DNA of 19,971 bases from DASQVO01 sp035640715 (GTDB lineage: Bacteria > Actinomycetota > Actinomycetes > Streptosporangiales > Streptosporangiaceae): the NCBI GenBank assembly GCA_035640715.1, contig DASQVO010000132.1, forward strand, positions 1-19,971. Reading direction: 5' to 3'. Of the stretch, positions 5,930-12,939 are shown piece after piece. The translations under genes and the position numbers were made by a program. The notes under the pieces were generated by a model, which saw only the letters and a list, made by a program, of their open reading frames with translations, did no database searches and was not told where the DNA came from. Position 1 is the stretch's first letter. Each line of letters starts with the position of its first letter.

Positions 5930-6673
5930 CTAGCGGCCCTGATTCTTGACCGCTTCCGCCGCCTCGGCCGCGGCCTGCGGATCGAGGTAGCGTCCTCCCG
6001 GCTCGACCGGGCGGAACCCGCTGTCGAGCTCATAGACGAGCGGGATACCAGTGGGGATGTTCAGGCCGGCGATCTCCTCGTCGCCAATGTTGTCGAGGTG
6101 CTTGACTAGCGCCCGGAGCGAGTTGCCGTGCGCCGCCACAAGCACGGTTCTCCCCGCGGCGAGGTCGGGAACGATGAACTCGTACCAGTACGGCAGCAGC
6201 CGCCACTGCACGTCCTTCAGGCATTCCGTGCGGGGCAGCAGTTCGGGCGGAAGAAGTGCATACCGGGGGTCGCCTGCCTGGGAGAGCGGGTCGTCATCGG
6301 GAATCGGCGGGGGCGGAACGTCGTACGAGCGCCGCCACAGCATGAACTGCTCGTCGCCGAACTCCTTCCGGGTCTGCGCCTTGTCCTTGCCCTGCAGGGC
6401 TCCGTAGTGGCGCTCGTTCAGCCGCCAGGACCGGCGGACCGGCAGCCAGAGCCGCTCCGCCGCCTCCAGCGCTATGTGCGCCGTCTGGATCGCGCGGCTC
6501 AGTACCGACGTGTGCAGAACATCCGGGCGAACCCCCGCGTCACGCAGCAGTCGCCCGGCGTTGGCCGCCTCGTCGGCGCCGGTCGCCGACAGGCCCACAT
6601 CTACCCATCCGGTAAAAAGACCCTTGGAATTCCACTCGCTCTCGCCATGCCGCAACAGCACAAGAGTTCCCAT
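5930..6673 (-). CDS. gpmA: 2,3-bisphosphoglycerate-dependent phosphoglycerate mutase
   Basis: The enzyme interconverts 3- and 2-phosphoglycerate in glycolysis and gluconeogenesis. The 247-residue protein has the normal length of the cofactor-dependent class. It opens MGTLVLLRHGESEWN with R8 and the phosphorylated H9. R60 lies in SVLSRAIQT, E87 and R88 in WRLNERHYGALQGK, and H182 in VLVAAHGNSLRAL. These are the phosphate-binding and acid/base residues of the family. The ATG at 6671-6673 begins the conserved fold; the open frame continues upstream, but that part is unlike the family and overlaps mshA. No Shine-Dalgarno site is seen, and TAAGCT lies 8 bases upstream, so the message may be leaderless. 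The gene is divergent from mshA across 142 bases. Confidence 0.96.
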   Translation of the reverse strand: MGTLVLLRHGESEWNSKGLFTGWVDVGLSATGADEAANAGRLLRDAGVRPDVLHTSVLSRAIQTAHIALEAAERLWLPVRRSWRLNERHYGALQGKDKAQTRKEFGDEQFMLWRRSYDVPPPPIPDDDPLSQAGDPRYALLPPELLPRTECLKDVQWRLLPYWYEFIVPDLAAGRTVLVAAHGNSLRALVKHLDNIGDEEIAGLNIPTGIPLVYELDSGFRPVEPGGRYLDPQAAAEAAEAVKNQGR

Positions 6674-6815
6674 GATGCGAAGCTTATCTGCCCAACCCGC
6701 GAAGCAGCTTCCATGGCAGGTCAGACGGACTGTCCCTCGGTCCGGCCTACGGCAGGGTGCACGCGCGGGAACACCAGGCGACACGCTGAGGTTCCAGTTT
6801 CGGAGGTGCTTGCCC

Positions 6816-8084
6816 GTGCCGCGAAGCGTCCCGAGGCGGATCGCGACTATCAGCGTCCACACATCACCGCTCGACCAGCCAGGTACCGGCGACGCCGGCG
6901 GCCTCAACGTCTACGTCGTCGAAGTCGCCAAGCGCCTGGCGGCGGCCGGCACCGAGGTGGAGATCTTCACCCGGGCGGTGTCACGGGACGCCCCGCCCGT
7001 CACCGAGCTAGCACCAGGCGTGCTCGTCAGGCACGTGACCGCGGGGCCGTTCGAGGAACTCGACAAGGCCGACATACCGGCGCAGATCTGCCATTTTACG
7101 TTCGAGGTGCTGCGGATCGAGGCCTCGTACGCGCCGGGCCGGTACGACCTTGTGCACGCCCACTACTGGCTGTCCGGCCAGGTAGGCGCGGTGGCCAAGG
7201 AACGCTGGGGCGTGCCGCTCGTCCAGTCCATGCACACCCTGGGCAAGGTGAAGAACGCGGCGCTCGCGACCGGCGACTCGGCCGAGCCCGACAGCCGGAT
7301 CCGTGGTGAGGCTGAGGTCGTCGCCGCCGCCGACCGGCTGGTCGCCAACACGGCTGAGGAAGCACAGCAGCTGGTCGGCCTGTACGGCGCGGACGCGTCC
7401 AGGGTCAAGACCGTCCACCCCGGCGTGGACCTGTCGGTGTTCCGCCCCGGCCAGCGGAAGGCGGCCCGGCGAGCGCTCGGGCTCCCCGCCGACGCGATCG
7501 TGCTGCTCTTCGCCGGCCGCATGCAGCCGCTGAAGGGGCCGGACATCCTGCTCCGCGCGGTCGCGCAGATGATCCGGGATGATCCCGGCCTGGCCAGCCG
7601 GCTGGCCGTCGTATTCGTCGGCGGGCCAAGCGGGCTGGGACGCAACGACCCTGACATGGTGACCCAGCTCGCGGCGCACCTGGGCATGTCCGATCTGGTG
7701 CGGCTCGAGCCGCCCTGCCCCCAGTCCGAGCTCGCCGAGTGGTACCGCGCCGCCACGGTGGTGACCGTTCCGTCGTACTCCGAATCGTTTGGCCTGGTAG
7801 CGCTGGAGGCACAGGCGTGCGGCACCCCGGTCATCGCCGCCGCGGTGGGCGGCCTGCGGACGGCTGTCCGGGACGGTGCCTCCGGAATCCTCGTGTATAG
7901 CCACGAGCCGTCCGAGTACGCACGCATCCTGCGCCAGCTCGTGGGATCGCCCGGCACACTCGCGCGGCTATCGGCGGGCGCTATCCGGCACGCCTCCAAC
8001 TTCGGCTGGTCAGCCGCTGTTGACCGCCTGCTCACGGTGTATACAGGAGCGGTGGAAGAGGTCAGGGCGACGGTGGAAGCGTGA
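6816..8084 (+). CDS. mshA: D-inositol-3-phosphate glycosyltransferase (mycothiol biosynthesis)
   Basis: MshA transfers N-acetylglucosamine from UDP-GlcNAc to 1L-inositol 1-phosphate, the first step of mycothiol synthesis in the cytosol. The 422-residue GT-B (GT4) protein starts at the GTG at 6816 with GGAGGTG (6802-6808) upstream. The N-terminal Rossmann domain shows IATISVHTSPLDQPGTGDAG and GGLNVYVVEVAKRLA, the acceptor-side glycine loop. HAHYWLSG and MHTLGKVKNAAL follow, then the C-terminal nucleotide-sugar domain with LLFAGRMQPLKGPDILL. The retaining-transferase EX7E motif is E323 to E331 in ESFGLVALEAQACGTPV. The stop codon overlaps the start of the YbjN gene (GTGA), so the two are translationally coupled, as with Rv0486-Rv0487. 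Confidence 0.95.
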   Translation: MPRSVPRRIATISVHTSPLDQPGTGDAGGLNVYVVEVAKRLAAAGTEVEIFTRAVSRDAPPVTELAPGVLVRHVTAGPFEELDKADIPAQICHFTFEVLRIEASYAPGRYDLVHAHYWLSGQVGAVAKERWGVPLVQSMHTLGKVKNAALATGDSAEPDSRIRGEAEVVAAADRLVANTAEEAQQLVGLYGADASRVKTVHPGVDLSVFRPGQRKAARRALGLPADAIVLLFAGRMQPLKGPDILLRAVAQMIRDDPGLASRLAVVFVGGPSGLGRNDPDMVTQLAAHLGMSDLVRLEPPCPQSELAEWYRAATVVTVPSYSESFGLVALEAQACGTPVIAAAVGGLRTAVRDGASGILVYSHEPSEYARILRQLVGSPGTLARLSAGAIRHASNFGWSAAVDRLLTVYTGAVEEVRATVEA

Positions 8085-8632
8085 CGGCGGCCGACCCGGA
8101 TCTCGGGGCTGCGGCGGCCATCGAGGCGGCCCTCGCCGGGCTCGGGCTGCGCTATGAGAACCCCAGCCCCGGCGCCTACCTGGTGAAGCTGGAGGGGCAG
8201 CACAAGCTGGCCACGATGACGTGGCTCATCGCGGGCAGGCACAGCCTGCACGTGGAGGCGTTCTTCTGCCGCAGGCCAGACGAGAATCATGCGAGCTTCT
8301 ACCGCTTCCTGCTCGAGCGCAACGGGCGGACGTACGGTGTGCACTTCGCGATCGATCGCATGGGCGACGTGTACCTGGTGGGCAGGCTGCCGCTGGCCTC
8401 GGTCGCCGCCGATGAGATCGACCGGGTGCTCGGCTGCGTGCTCAGCTACGCCGACGAGAACTTCGATACCGCACTGGAGCTGGGATTCGCCTCTGCCATC
8501 CGGAGGGAGTGGGCCTGGCGCGCGAAGAACGGCGAAAGCCTGGCCAACCTGCGCGCGTTCGCCCGGTTTGCCGACCCGGAGGCCGCGCAGCGGCACGCCG
8601 CGGCAGAAGAACGCGGCTCAGCCGCCCGGTGA
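8081..8632 (+). CDS. YbjN-domain protein
   Basis: The 183-residue protein begins with GTG inside the mshA stop (GTGA, 4-base overlap). It has the alpha/beta YbjN fold: an N-terminal helix (AIEAALAGLGLRYENPSPGAY), beta strands WLIAGRHSLHVEAFFCR, and FLLERNGRTYGVHFAIDRMGDVYLVGRLPL, then a helix with DEIDRVLGCVLSYADENFDTALELGF. YbjN proteins are thought to act as chaperone-like or sensory-transduction accessory proteins. The partner is not known for this family in actinobacteria, but the gene is constantly coupled with mshA. No membrane segment or signal is present. Confidence 0.9.
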   Translation: MTAADPDLGAAAAIEAALAGLGLRYENPSPGAYLVKLEGQHKLATMTWLIAGRHSLHVEAFFCRRPDENHASFYRFLLERNGRTYGVHFAIDRMGDVYLVGRLPLASVAADEIDRVLGCVLSYADENFDTALELGFASAIRREWAWRAKNGESLANLRAFARFADPEAAQRHAAAEERGSAAR

Positions 8633-8987
8633 GGCGGCAGCCCGCTCGAAGGCGGTAGCGCCCTTCGCGGAGCCGGCGGCACTCGGCCAGGAGCTCGGGA
8701 CCGCCGCGGCGTGTATCGCGCCGTCGGCCACTACGGCCGTCCTGGCAGCGTGCACCCGCTGCACCGTCTCGTCAATCTGGCCAAGGACTACCGTCGTCCC
8801 GGTCGCGGGAATAGCGGCTCATGCGGCTTGGCCCAGCCGCCGGGCTCGCTCCCGCACCGGGAAGGGCCGCGGGCGCTACCATTGCCACCGGGACGGTACG
8901 TTGAACCAGACTTGCCGAGTCGGACCGTCGGCCAAGCTACGCGCTGCGGCCGATTCGGTGCTATGTTGCGTGGGTAGAGTGGCCGTT
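8633..8987. other. 355-base gap before the blaI-type gene
   Basis: Apart from the hairpin at 8647-8667, I see no gene. Frames are open on both strands in places but show no family resemblance, no ribosome sites and short lengths. TATGTT (8962-8967) is a plausible -10 box for the blaI-type gene, but no -35 box accompanies it. Confidence 0.5.
8647..8667 (+). terminator. hairpin after the mshA-ybjN unit
   Basis: CGAAGGCG, a GTAG loop, and CGCCCTTCG form an eight-pair stem with one bulged C. It lies 15 bases after the YbjN stop. No T-run follows. Confidence 0.5.
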
Positions 8988-9353
8988 GTGAACCGGCTAG
9001 GCGATCTCGAACGCGCGATCATGGACGTGCTGTGGGGGACGCGTGCGTCACTCACCGTCCGTGAGGTCAGCGCACAGCTCACTGAACGTGACCTCGCACA
9101 CACAACAGTGATGACCGTCCTGGATAGGCTGGCGAAAAAGGGGTTCGCACGGCGCGACCGCGACGGCCGCGCATGGCGGTACCGGCCGGCTGCGACCAGG
9201 GAGGCGTACGTGACCGAACTGATGCTGACGGCACTTGACCAGACCGGCGACAGGTCCGCGGCTCTCGCGCGGTTCGCCAAGTCGGTTTCCGGGGCGGAGG
9301 CCAGCGTCCTCCGCGGTGCACTGGACGAGATCGAAGGTAACGGCAGCGGCTGA
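8988..9353 (+). CDS. BlaI/MecI-family transcriptional repressor
   Basis: The 121-residue protein is a complete Penicillinase_R-type repressor. The winged helix covers about residues 1-75: LGDLERAIMDVLW, then LTVREVSAQL, then the recognition helix AHTTVMTVLDRLAKKGFARR, then the wing DGRAWRYRPAATREAYV. The C-terminal helices (80-121) form the dimer region. Members bind palindromic operators as dimers and are inactivated by proteolysis. Two in-frame GTG starts exist, at 8979 and 8988; I chose 8988 because the conserved NRLGDLE begins there, but 8979 is possible. The TGA stop overlaps the ATG of the M56 peptidase gene (TGATG), so the pair is translationally coupled. This is the arrangement of BlaR1-BlaI, with the repressor first. 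Confidence 0.92.
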   Translation: MNRLGDLERAIMDVLWGTRASLTVREVSAQLTERDLAHTTVMTVLDRLAKKGFARRDRDGRAWRYRPAATREAYVTELMLTALDQTGDRSAALARFAKSVSGAEASVLRGALDEIEGNGSG

Positions 9354-10312
9354 TGACTGAATTGGCCGACGCGGTGCTGCTCGCCGCTGTCGCCATAGGG
9401 AGCGTGCGGGCTTCGTCGGCGCTGGGAGCCGCGCGGTGGCCACGGCGGTCACCGGGTTCTGCGATCCTGCTCTGGCAGGCGCTCGGGCTCGGCGGCGGTC
9501 TGGCTGCCGTGGGGACGCTGCTTGACGTCGGAGTCATGCCACAGCAGGGAACCACCGTGGCTGGCGGGGTCGTCCACGTGGCCTCGGCCGCCGCCAGCGG
9601 GCACCTGGTCCCGGCCGGGCAACCGGCGTTCCTCGCCATCCTGCGGCTGACCAGCCTCGCCATGGGGCTGGCCCTGTTCGCCGTGCTCTGCTGGGTCCTC
9701 GTCGCCTCGTCCGTGGCCGTGGTCCGGGCCCGGCGGCGTCAGCGCGCGCTGCTCGCCCTGCTCGCTCACGGCGACCCGAAGGCACCCGGTGCGCTTGTCG
9801 TCGACCATCCGACGGCCGCGGCCTACTGCCTGCCCGGGCTGCGGTCGCAAATCGTCGTGAGCGTTGGCGCGCTCGACTTGCTGCGGCCCGCGGAGCTTGC
9901 AGCGGTGCTCGCGCACGAGCGCGCGCACCTGCGCGAGCGCCACGATCTGGTCGTGCTGCCCTTTACCGCACTGCGCCGGGCGTTCGGCTGGTCCACGATC
10001 TGCTCCGAAGCGCACCAGTCCGTCGCGCTGCTCATCGAGATGCTGGCCGATGACCGGGCGCTCCGGGCGCGGCCGGCTAAGGCGCTCGCCGGTGCGCTGG
10101 CCCGGTTCGGCACCGCTGGCTGCGGAGGCAACGCCCCGGCCGGCGCCCTGGCCGCATCGGGTGCCACCCGGGAAGGCGAGATGGCCGCGCGGGTCACTCG
10201 CATCCTGGCGCCCGTGCCACGGCTTCCGGCCGCAGCACGGGCAGGAATCTGCTGCTCCGCGATACTGCTCGTCGCCGTGCCGGTCGCCCTGCTGGTGCTG
10301 GTGCCCATCTGA
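9353..10312 (+). CDS. M56-family membrane zinc metallopeptidase (BlaR1-like, no sensor domain)
   Basis: The 319-residue protein starts at the ATG overlapping the repressor stop. Membrane helices lie at about 1-20, 38-60, 94-124 and 294-319. The cytoplasmic protease part has the zinc site H188-E189-R-A-H192 in AAVLAHERAHLRERHD, with E229 in LIEMLADDRALR the likely third ligand. The ELAAVLAHERAH context is diagnostic for M56. Classical BlaR1 and MecR1 carry about 250 extra residues as an outer penicillin-binding sensor; here the protein ends in a membrane helix, so no beta-lactam sensor exists. It presumably cleaves the coupled repressor in response to another signal. It is convergent with DUF2516. 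Confidence 0.9.
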   Translation: MTELADAVLLAAVAIGSVRASSALGAARWPRRSPGSAILLWQALGLGGGLAAVGTLLDVGVMPQQGTTVAGGVVHVASAAASGHLVPAGQPAFLAILRLTSLAMGLALFAVLCWVLVASSVAVVRARRRQRALLALLAHGDPKAPGALVVDHPTAAAYCLPGLRSQIVVSVGALDLLRPAELAAVLAHERAHLRERHDLVVLPFTALRRAFGWSTICSEAHQSVALLIEMLADDRALRARPAKALAGALARFGTAGCGGNAPAGALAASGATREGEMAARVTRILAPVPRLPAAARAGICCSAILLVAVPVALLVLVPI

Positions 10313-10373
10313 GCTGCTGGTGCGGCGCGGCTTGCTGCACGCTTCCGGCGCGCGAGCTCACCGGGCCGCGGGC

Positions 10374-10403
10374 TTACCAGGGCCCGTGTTTACCAGGGTC
10401 CGT
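10374..10403. repeat. 16-base-period direct repeat over the DUF2516 stop codon
   Basis: TTACCAGGGCCCGT (10374-10387) and TTACCAGGGTCCGT (10390-10403) differ at one of 14 bases. The second copy contains the DUF2516 stop codon and its last codons; the first copy lies just downstream in the gene's direction. Confidence 0.6.
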
Positions 10404-10731
10404 AGGGTCCCGAGCTGCCGCCGCGGAATTCCCTGACCTTGGGACGGACATCGGCCAGGTAGACGGCGGCCGCGACGAACGCGGCAACGGGCAGTATCGA
10501 GATAACCGACATGCCACGCAGGTAGACGGCATAGCCGAGCCCGACGACCACCGCCACGCCGAGGATGATCAGCCATAGCGGCTTGGTCTGCTTGCCCGCC
10601 GCCACGAACGCGGGTGCGGGCCTGCGGATTGCGTCAATGAACGCCCAGGCCTCGAAGACGAATGCCGCGAACGCGATCACATCGAAGAACACGCTCAGCG
10701 GTGTCATTGCTCCTGTCAACACAAGATCCAC
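10390..10731 (-). CDS. DUF2516 family membrane protein
   Basis: The 113-residue protein has three likely membrane helices: about 10-32 (LSVFFDVIAFAAFVFEAWAF), 51-69 (LWLIILGVAVVVGLGYAVY) and 73-93 (MSVISILPVAAFVAAAVYLA). A polar loop with AAGKQTKPLW lies between the first two, as in other DUF2516 members, and a Gly/Pro tail (GGSSGPYGPW) closes it. The start is uncertain: the frame opens at GTG 10731, and an ATG at 10705-10707 follows an AGGAG that is only two bases away. The family has no known function. The order XRE regulator, HbhA-like protein and DUF2516 on one strand is that of Rv0474-Rv0475-Rv0476. Confidence 0.85.
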   Translation of the reverse strand: MDLVLTGAMTPLSVFFDVIAFAAFVFEAWAFIDAIRRPAPAFVAAGKQTKPLWLIILGVAVVVGLGYAVYLRGMSVISILPVAAFVAAAVYLADVRPKVREFRGGSSGPYGPW

Positions 10732-10837
10732 GCTATCTGGTGCTGCCGGTACGCATGACCATTCCGGCCCGCACCCGCCCGGGCCATCGTCAGACGGCGC
10801 TTTCCCTGCTCTTACCGGCCCTGATTCCTATTGATTC

Positions 10838-11104
10838 CTACTTGCCCTTGCCGGTCAAGGCGTCCCTGCCACGCGCCGCAAGATGGTCATATGTCCTGGC
10901 TGCGACCGCCCCCGCTCGTTCGGCGTAGCCCACGGCTTTGCCGCGCACGGCGCCGACGTCGGCCAGCCGTGCACCGCGCAGCACGCCGGCGAAACGGCCG
11001 GGAAGCTGGCGCAGCTCGCCAGTGATGAGAACCGAAAGGCCCGCGGCTGCCTGCGCTGCCTTGCGCCGTCGGATCTCGGTCTTCATCCTCGTCGTCATGT
11101 CCAT
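10838..11104 (-). CDS. short HbhA-like basic helical protein
   Basis: The 88-residue protein starts at an ATG with AGGAGAG about nine bases upstream. It is basic, Ala-rich and predicted helical: MTTRMKTEIRRRKAAQAAAG, then LRQLPGRFAGVLRG, then VGYAERAGAVAARTYDHLAARG and a KGK end. The pattern around YxxxAxxxxxRTYDHLAARGRDAL resembles the central repeat of the mycobacterial heparin-binding hemagglutinin HbhA (RYNELVERGEAAL). The gene lies exactly where hbhA lies, between an XRE regulator and DUF2516. It lacks the long coiled coil and the Lys/Ala/Pro repeat tail that binds heparin, so adhesin activity should not be assumed. Homology is inferred from position and a weak pattern. Confidence 0.6.
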   Translation of the reverse strand: MDMTTRMKTEIRRRKAAQAAAGLSVLITGELRQLPGRFAGVLRGARLADVGAVRGKAVGYAERAGAVAARTYDHLAARGRDALTGKGK

Positions 11105-11126
11105 GTTCTGTCACTCTCCTGTTCTG

Positions 11127-11227
11127 CGGCGGGACTCCGCGGGTCAGCTCGTGCCCCCGGTAAGCCCCGCCACTCCTTCATCCCCGGCGAGACTCCGCGG
11201 GTCAGCTCGTGCCCCCGGTAAGCCCCG
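11127..11227. repeat. tandem duplication (period 58) covering the XRE gene 3' end
   Basis: The 43 bases 11127-11169 and 11185-11227 are identical except at one position. The right copy contains the TGA stop (11202-11204) and the last codons of the XRE gene, reading GLTGGTS at the end. The left copy lies just beyond the stop in the gene's direction and repeats the same codons and stop in another frame. Fifteen unrelated bases separate the copies. Confidence 0.9.
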
Positions 11228-11777
11228 AGCTGGCCTGGCCAGGGGCTGCGGTGCCGTCCGCAGGGTCGCTGGTCGCGGCCGCCCAGTTTCCTCGCGAGCC
11301 CGGGCGCGCCCCCCGCCCGGAGCCCATGGAAGGGCCGTCCGGCCCGTGGCCCCGCTCAGGGCTCCCGGGGTCCCGTCCGGCCGCGGATGCAGCGCCACCG
11401 CCGGTGCCGGCGGCCGGCACATCCGGCACATCCGGCACGCCATTCTCCTTGCGGAATGACTCGTAGATCTCGACCAGCACCTGCTTCTGGCGCTCGGACA
11501 GGTTCGGGTCGGCGAGCAGGGCCGACCGGACACCGGAGTCCGCCGGCCTGTCCTCGAGGATCCCGGCCTGCACATACAGCGCCTCCGCGGAAATCCGCAG
11601 CCCCTTGGCGATCTGCTGCAGGATCTCGGCGCTCGGCTTGCGCAGCCCGCGCTCGATCTGGCTGAGGTAGGGATTGGAGACACCCGCCGCCTGCGAGAGC
11701 TGGCGGAGCGAGATCTTCGCCTGCTCGCGTTGCTCGCGGATATAGTCCCCGATCGAGTTCACTCTTACCTGGCGCAT
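11202..11777 (-). CDS. XRE-family helix-turn-helix regulator (Rv0474-like)
   Basis: The 191-residue protein has an HTH_3 domain at about 9-63: IGDYIREQREQAKISLRQLS, then the recognition helix region AAGVSNPYLSQIERGLRKPS, then ILQQIAKGLRISAEALYVQA. A helical segment (80-112, LSERQKQVLVEIYESFRKEN) may mediate dimerisation. The rest (113-191) is a Gly/Pro/Ser-rich tail with the triplet repeat VPDVPDVP (tandem 9-base units at 11418-11442). The ATG at 11777 lies six bases after a -10 box, so a leaderless message is likely; a GTG at residue 6 after AGGTAAGA is an alternative start. It leads a unit with the HbhA-like and DUF2516 genes. The palindrome on its promoter suggests self-regulation. Confidence 0.9.
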   Translation of the reverse strand: MRQVRVNSIGDYIREQREQAKISLRQLSQAAGVSNPYLSQIERGLRKPSAEILQQIAKGLRISAEALYVQAGILEDRPADSGVRSALLADPNLSERQKQVLVEIYESFRKENGVPDVPDVPAAGTGGGAASAAGRDPGSPERGHGPDGPSMGSGRGARPGSRGNWAAATSDPADGTAAPGQASSGLTGGTS

Positions 11778-11783
11778 AGCCCC

Positions 11784-11825
11784 AGTATGACAGGGCTTGC
11801 TTGCAATTGCAAACGGTTAGCAAGC
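11784..11825 (-). promoter_or_regulatory. XRE gene promoter with overlapping palindromic operator
   Basis: On the minus strand, TTGCAA (11807-11812) and CATACT (11784-11789) stand 17 bases apart as -35 and -10 boxes. The -35 box is half of a perfect 12-base palindrome, TTGCAATTGCAA (11801-11812). An outer inverted pair, GCTTGCT (11795-11801) and AGCAAGC (11819-11825), encloses the region. A repressor bound here would block the -35 box. CATACT ends six bases before the ATG. Confidence 0.6.
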
Positions 11826-11841
11826 GCGGCGGGCGGCCGCG

Positions 11842-12741
11842 CTACCGGTGTCCCACGCCAAGGAACGTGCGCGCATCGGCGGCGCGCATCGGCGGCCGTT
11901 GCGCCAGCCGCGCTAGCTGGGCGGCGCGTTCCACGAGCTCTGCGTTGCCAGTCACCGGGCGGCCCCGGGCGAAGGACAGGGTGTCCTCCATCCCCACCCT
12001 CAGGTGGCCACCGGACGCCATCGCCGCCAGCATGACCGGCAGCGCCGACCGCCCGATTCCCGTGGCGGACCAGGTCGCGCCGGCCGGAAGCGCAGCCGCC
12101 GCCCGGACCAGCGTGGCCGCGTCGCCCGGCATGCCGCCTGGCACTCCCATCACCAGATCGCAGTGCACCCGGCCACCGAACGGTGCGCCCAGATCGTCGA
12201 GAAGCCGGTGCAGCGTCGCGATATGCCCAAGCTCGAACAGCTCAAATTCGGGCACGACCTCGAGTTCCTGCGTGCGGGCGTAGAGCCGCCGGATGAACGG
12301 CCAGGGGTTGGCGAAGATCTCGTCGCCAAAGTTGACCGTGCCGCAGGTCAGCGAGCACCCGTCGGGCCGGGCATCGAGCACGGCCAGCCGGTCCTCGAAG
12401 CTGTCCGTGACAGCGCCGCCGGTCGAAAGCTGGATGACCAGATCGGTCGTCTCACGCAGCGCCGCGACCGTGTCGGCCAGGCGCCGGCTGTCCAGCGTGG
12501 GACGCGCCTGCGCGTCCCGGATGTGCACGTGGATCACGGCGGCCCCCGCATCCTGGCACTCCTTTGCGGTGCTCACGAGCTCGTCGAGGGTCACGGGCAG
12601 CGCCGGCGCGGCGGCCTTATCCGCTTCCGCCCCGGTGGGCGCGACCGTGATCAGCGTCGCGCCCCGGCCGAGCCCGGCGCGGTCGGTTCGTTCGGCCACG
12701 GTCGTCCCACCTGGGAACTTGTCTGCCATAAAGAGCAGCAT
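11842..12741 (-). CDS. BKACE-family (DUF849) beta-keto acid cleavage enzyme
   Basis: BKACE enzymes condense a beta-keto acid with acetyl-CoA to give a CoA ester and acetoacetate, using a zinc ion in a TIM barrel. The 299-residue protein shows TLITVAPTGAEADK, the metal ligands H71 and H73 in AAVIHVHIRDAQARP, LSTGGAVTDSFEDRL, PEFELFELGHIATL, the mobile segment LVMGVPGGMPGD, and E252 in GGHLRVGMEDTL. All core motifs are intact. The substrate cannot be read from the sequence. The ATG at 12741 has a G-rich but poor ribosome site; a GTG at 12697-12699 follows AGGTGGG seven bases upstream and is a good alternative, giving 285 residues. It lies downstream of the TIM-barrel isomerase-like gene on the same strand, with a 198-base gap, so co-transcription is possible but not shown. 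Confidence 0.9.
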   Translation of the reverse strand: MLLFMADKFPGGTTVAERTDRAGLGRGATLITVAPTGAEADKAAAPALPVTLDELVSTAKECQDAGAAVIHVHIRDAQARPTLDSRRLADTVAALRETTDLVIQLSTGGAVTDSFEDRLAVLDARPDGCSLTCGTVNFGDEIFANPWPFIRRLYARTQELEVVPEFELFELGHIATLHRLLDDLGAPFGGRVHCDLVMGVPGGMPGDAATLVRAAAALPAGATWSATGIGRSALPVMLAAMASGGHLRVGMEDTLSFARGRPVTGNAELVERAAQLARLAQRPPMRAADARTFLGVGHR

Positions 12742-12769
12742 GCCCCCGGCCAGGGCCGCCCGTCCACTG

Positions 12770-12815
12770 GATGAGCTGGTGATGTGGTGACAGATGAGCT
12801 GGTGACGTCGTGACG
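12770..12815. repeat. 23-bp tandem repeat, two copies
   Basis: GATGAGCTGGTGATGTGGTG plus ACA (12770-12792) is followed at once by a copy with 20 of 23 bases identical (12793-12815). The 13 bases GATGAGCTGGTGA are identical in both. It lies upstream of the BKACE start codon. Confidence 0.7.
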
Positions 12816-12939
12816 GCGGCCAGGCGGTGCCGTCATGCCTGAGTGGTGGGGCAGCTAACGGCTGCGCTGGTCACAGTACGCTCAAGGAGCGCCCCGGAAT
12901 ACGAGGTGAGGGTGCGAGCTGACTGACCTGAGTGCCGCC

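Noticed and set aside
5686..5949. Plus-strand frame of 87 codons divergent from phoR, in the place where phoU would be expected
   Set aside because: It uses rare codons such as TTA and ATA at its start, has no ribosome site and shows no PhoU helices; it covers an A+T-rich promoter-like region and runs into the gpmA 3' end.
6128..7309. Plus-strand open frame of 393 codons covering gpmA antisense and the start of mshA
   Set aside because: It overlaps two clearly identified enzymes in other frames and reads as an Arg-rich shadow.
8700..8870. Minus-strand frame of about 70 codons between ybjN and the blaI-type gene
   Set aside because: It has no good start codon or ribosome site and runs antisense into the ybjN 3' end; the Ala-rich composition is typical of GC-rich shadows.
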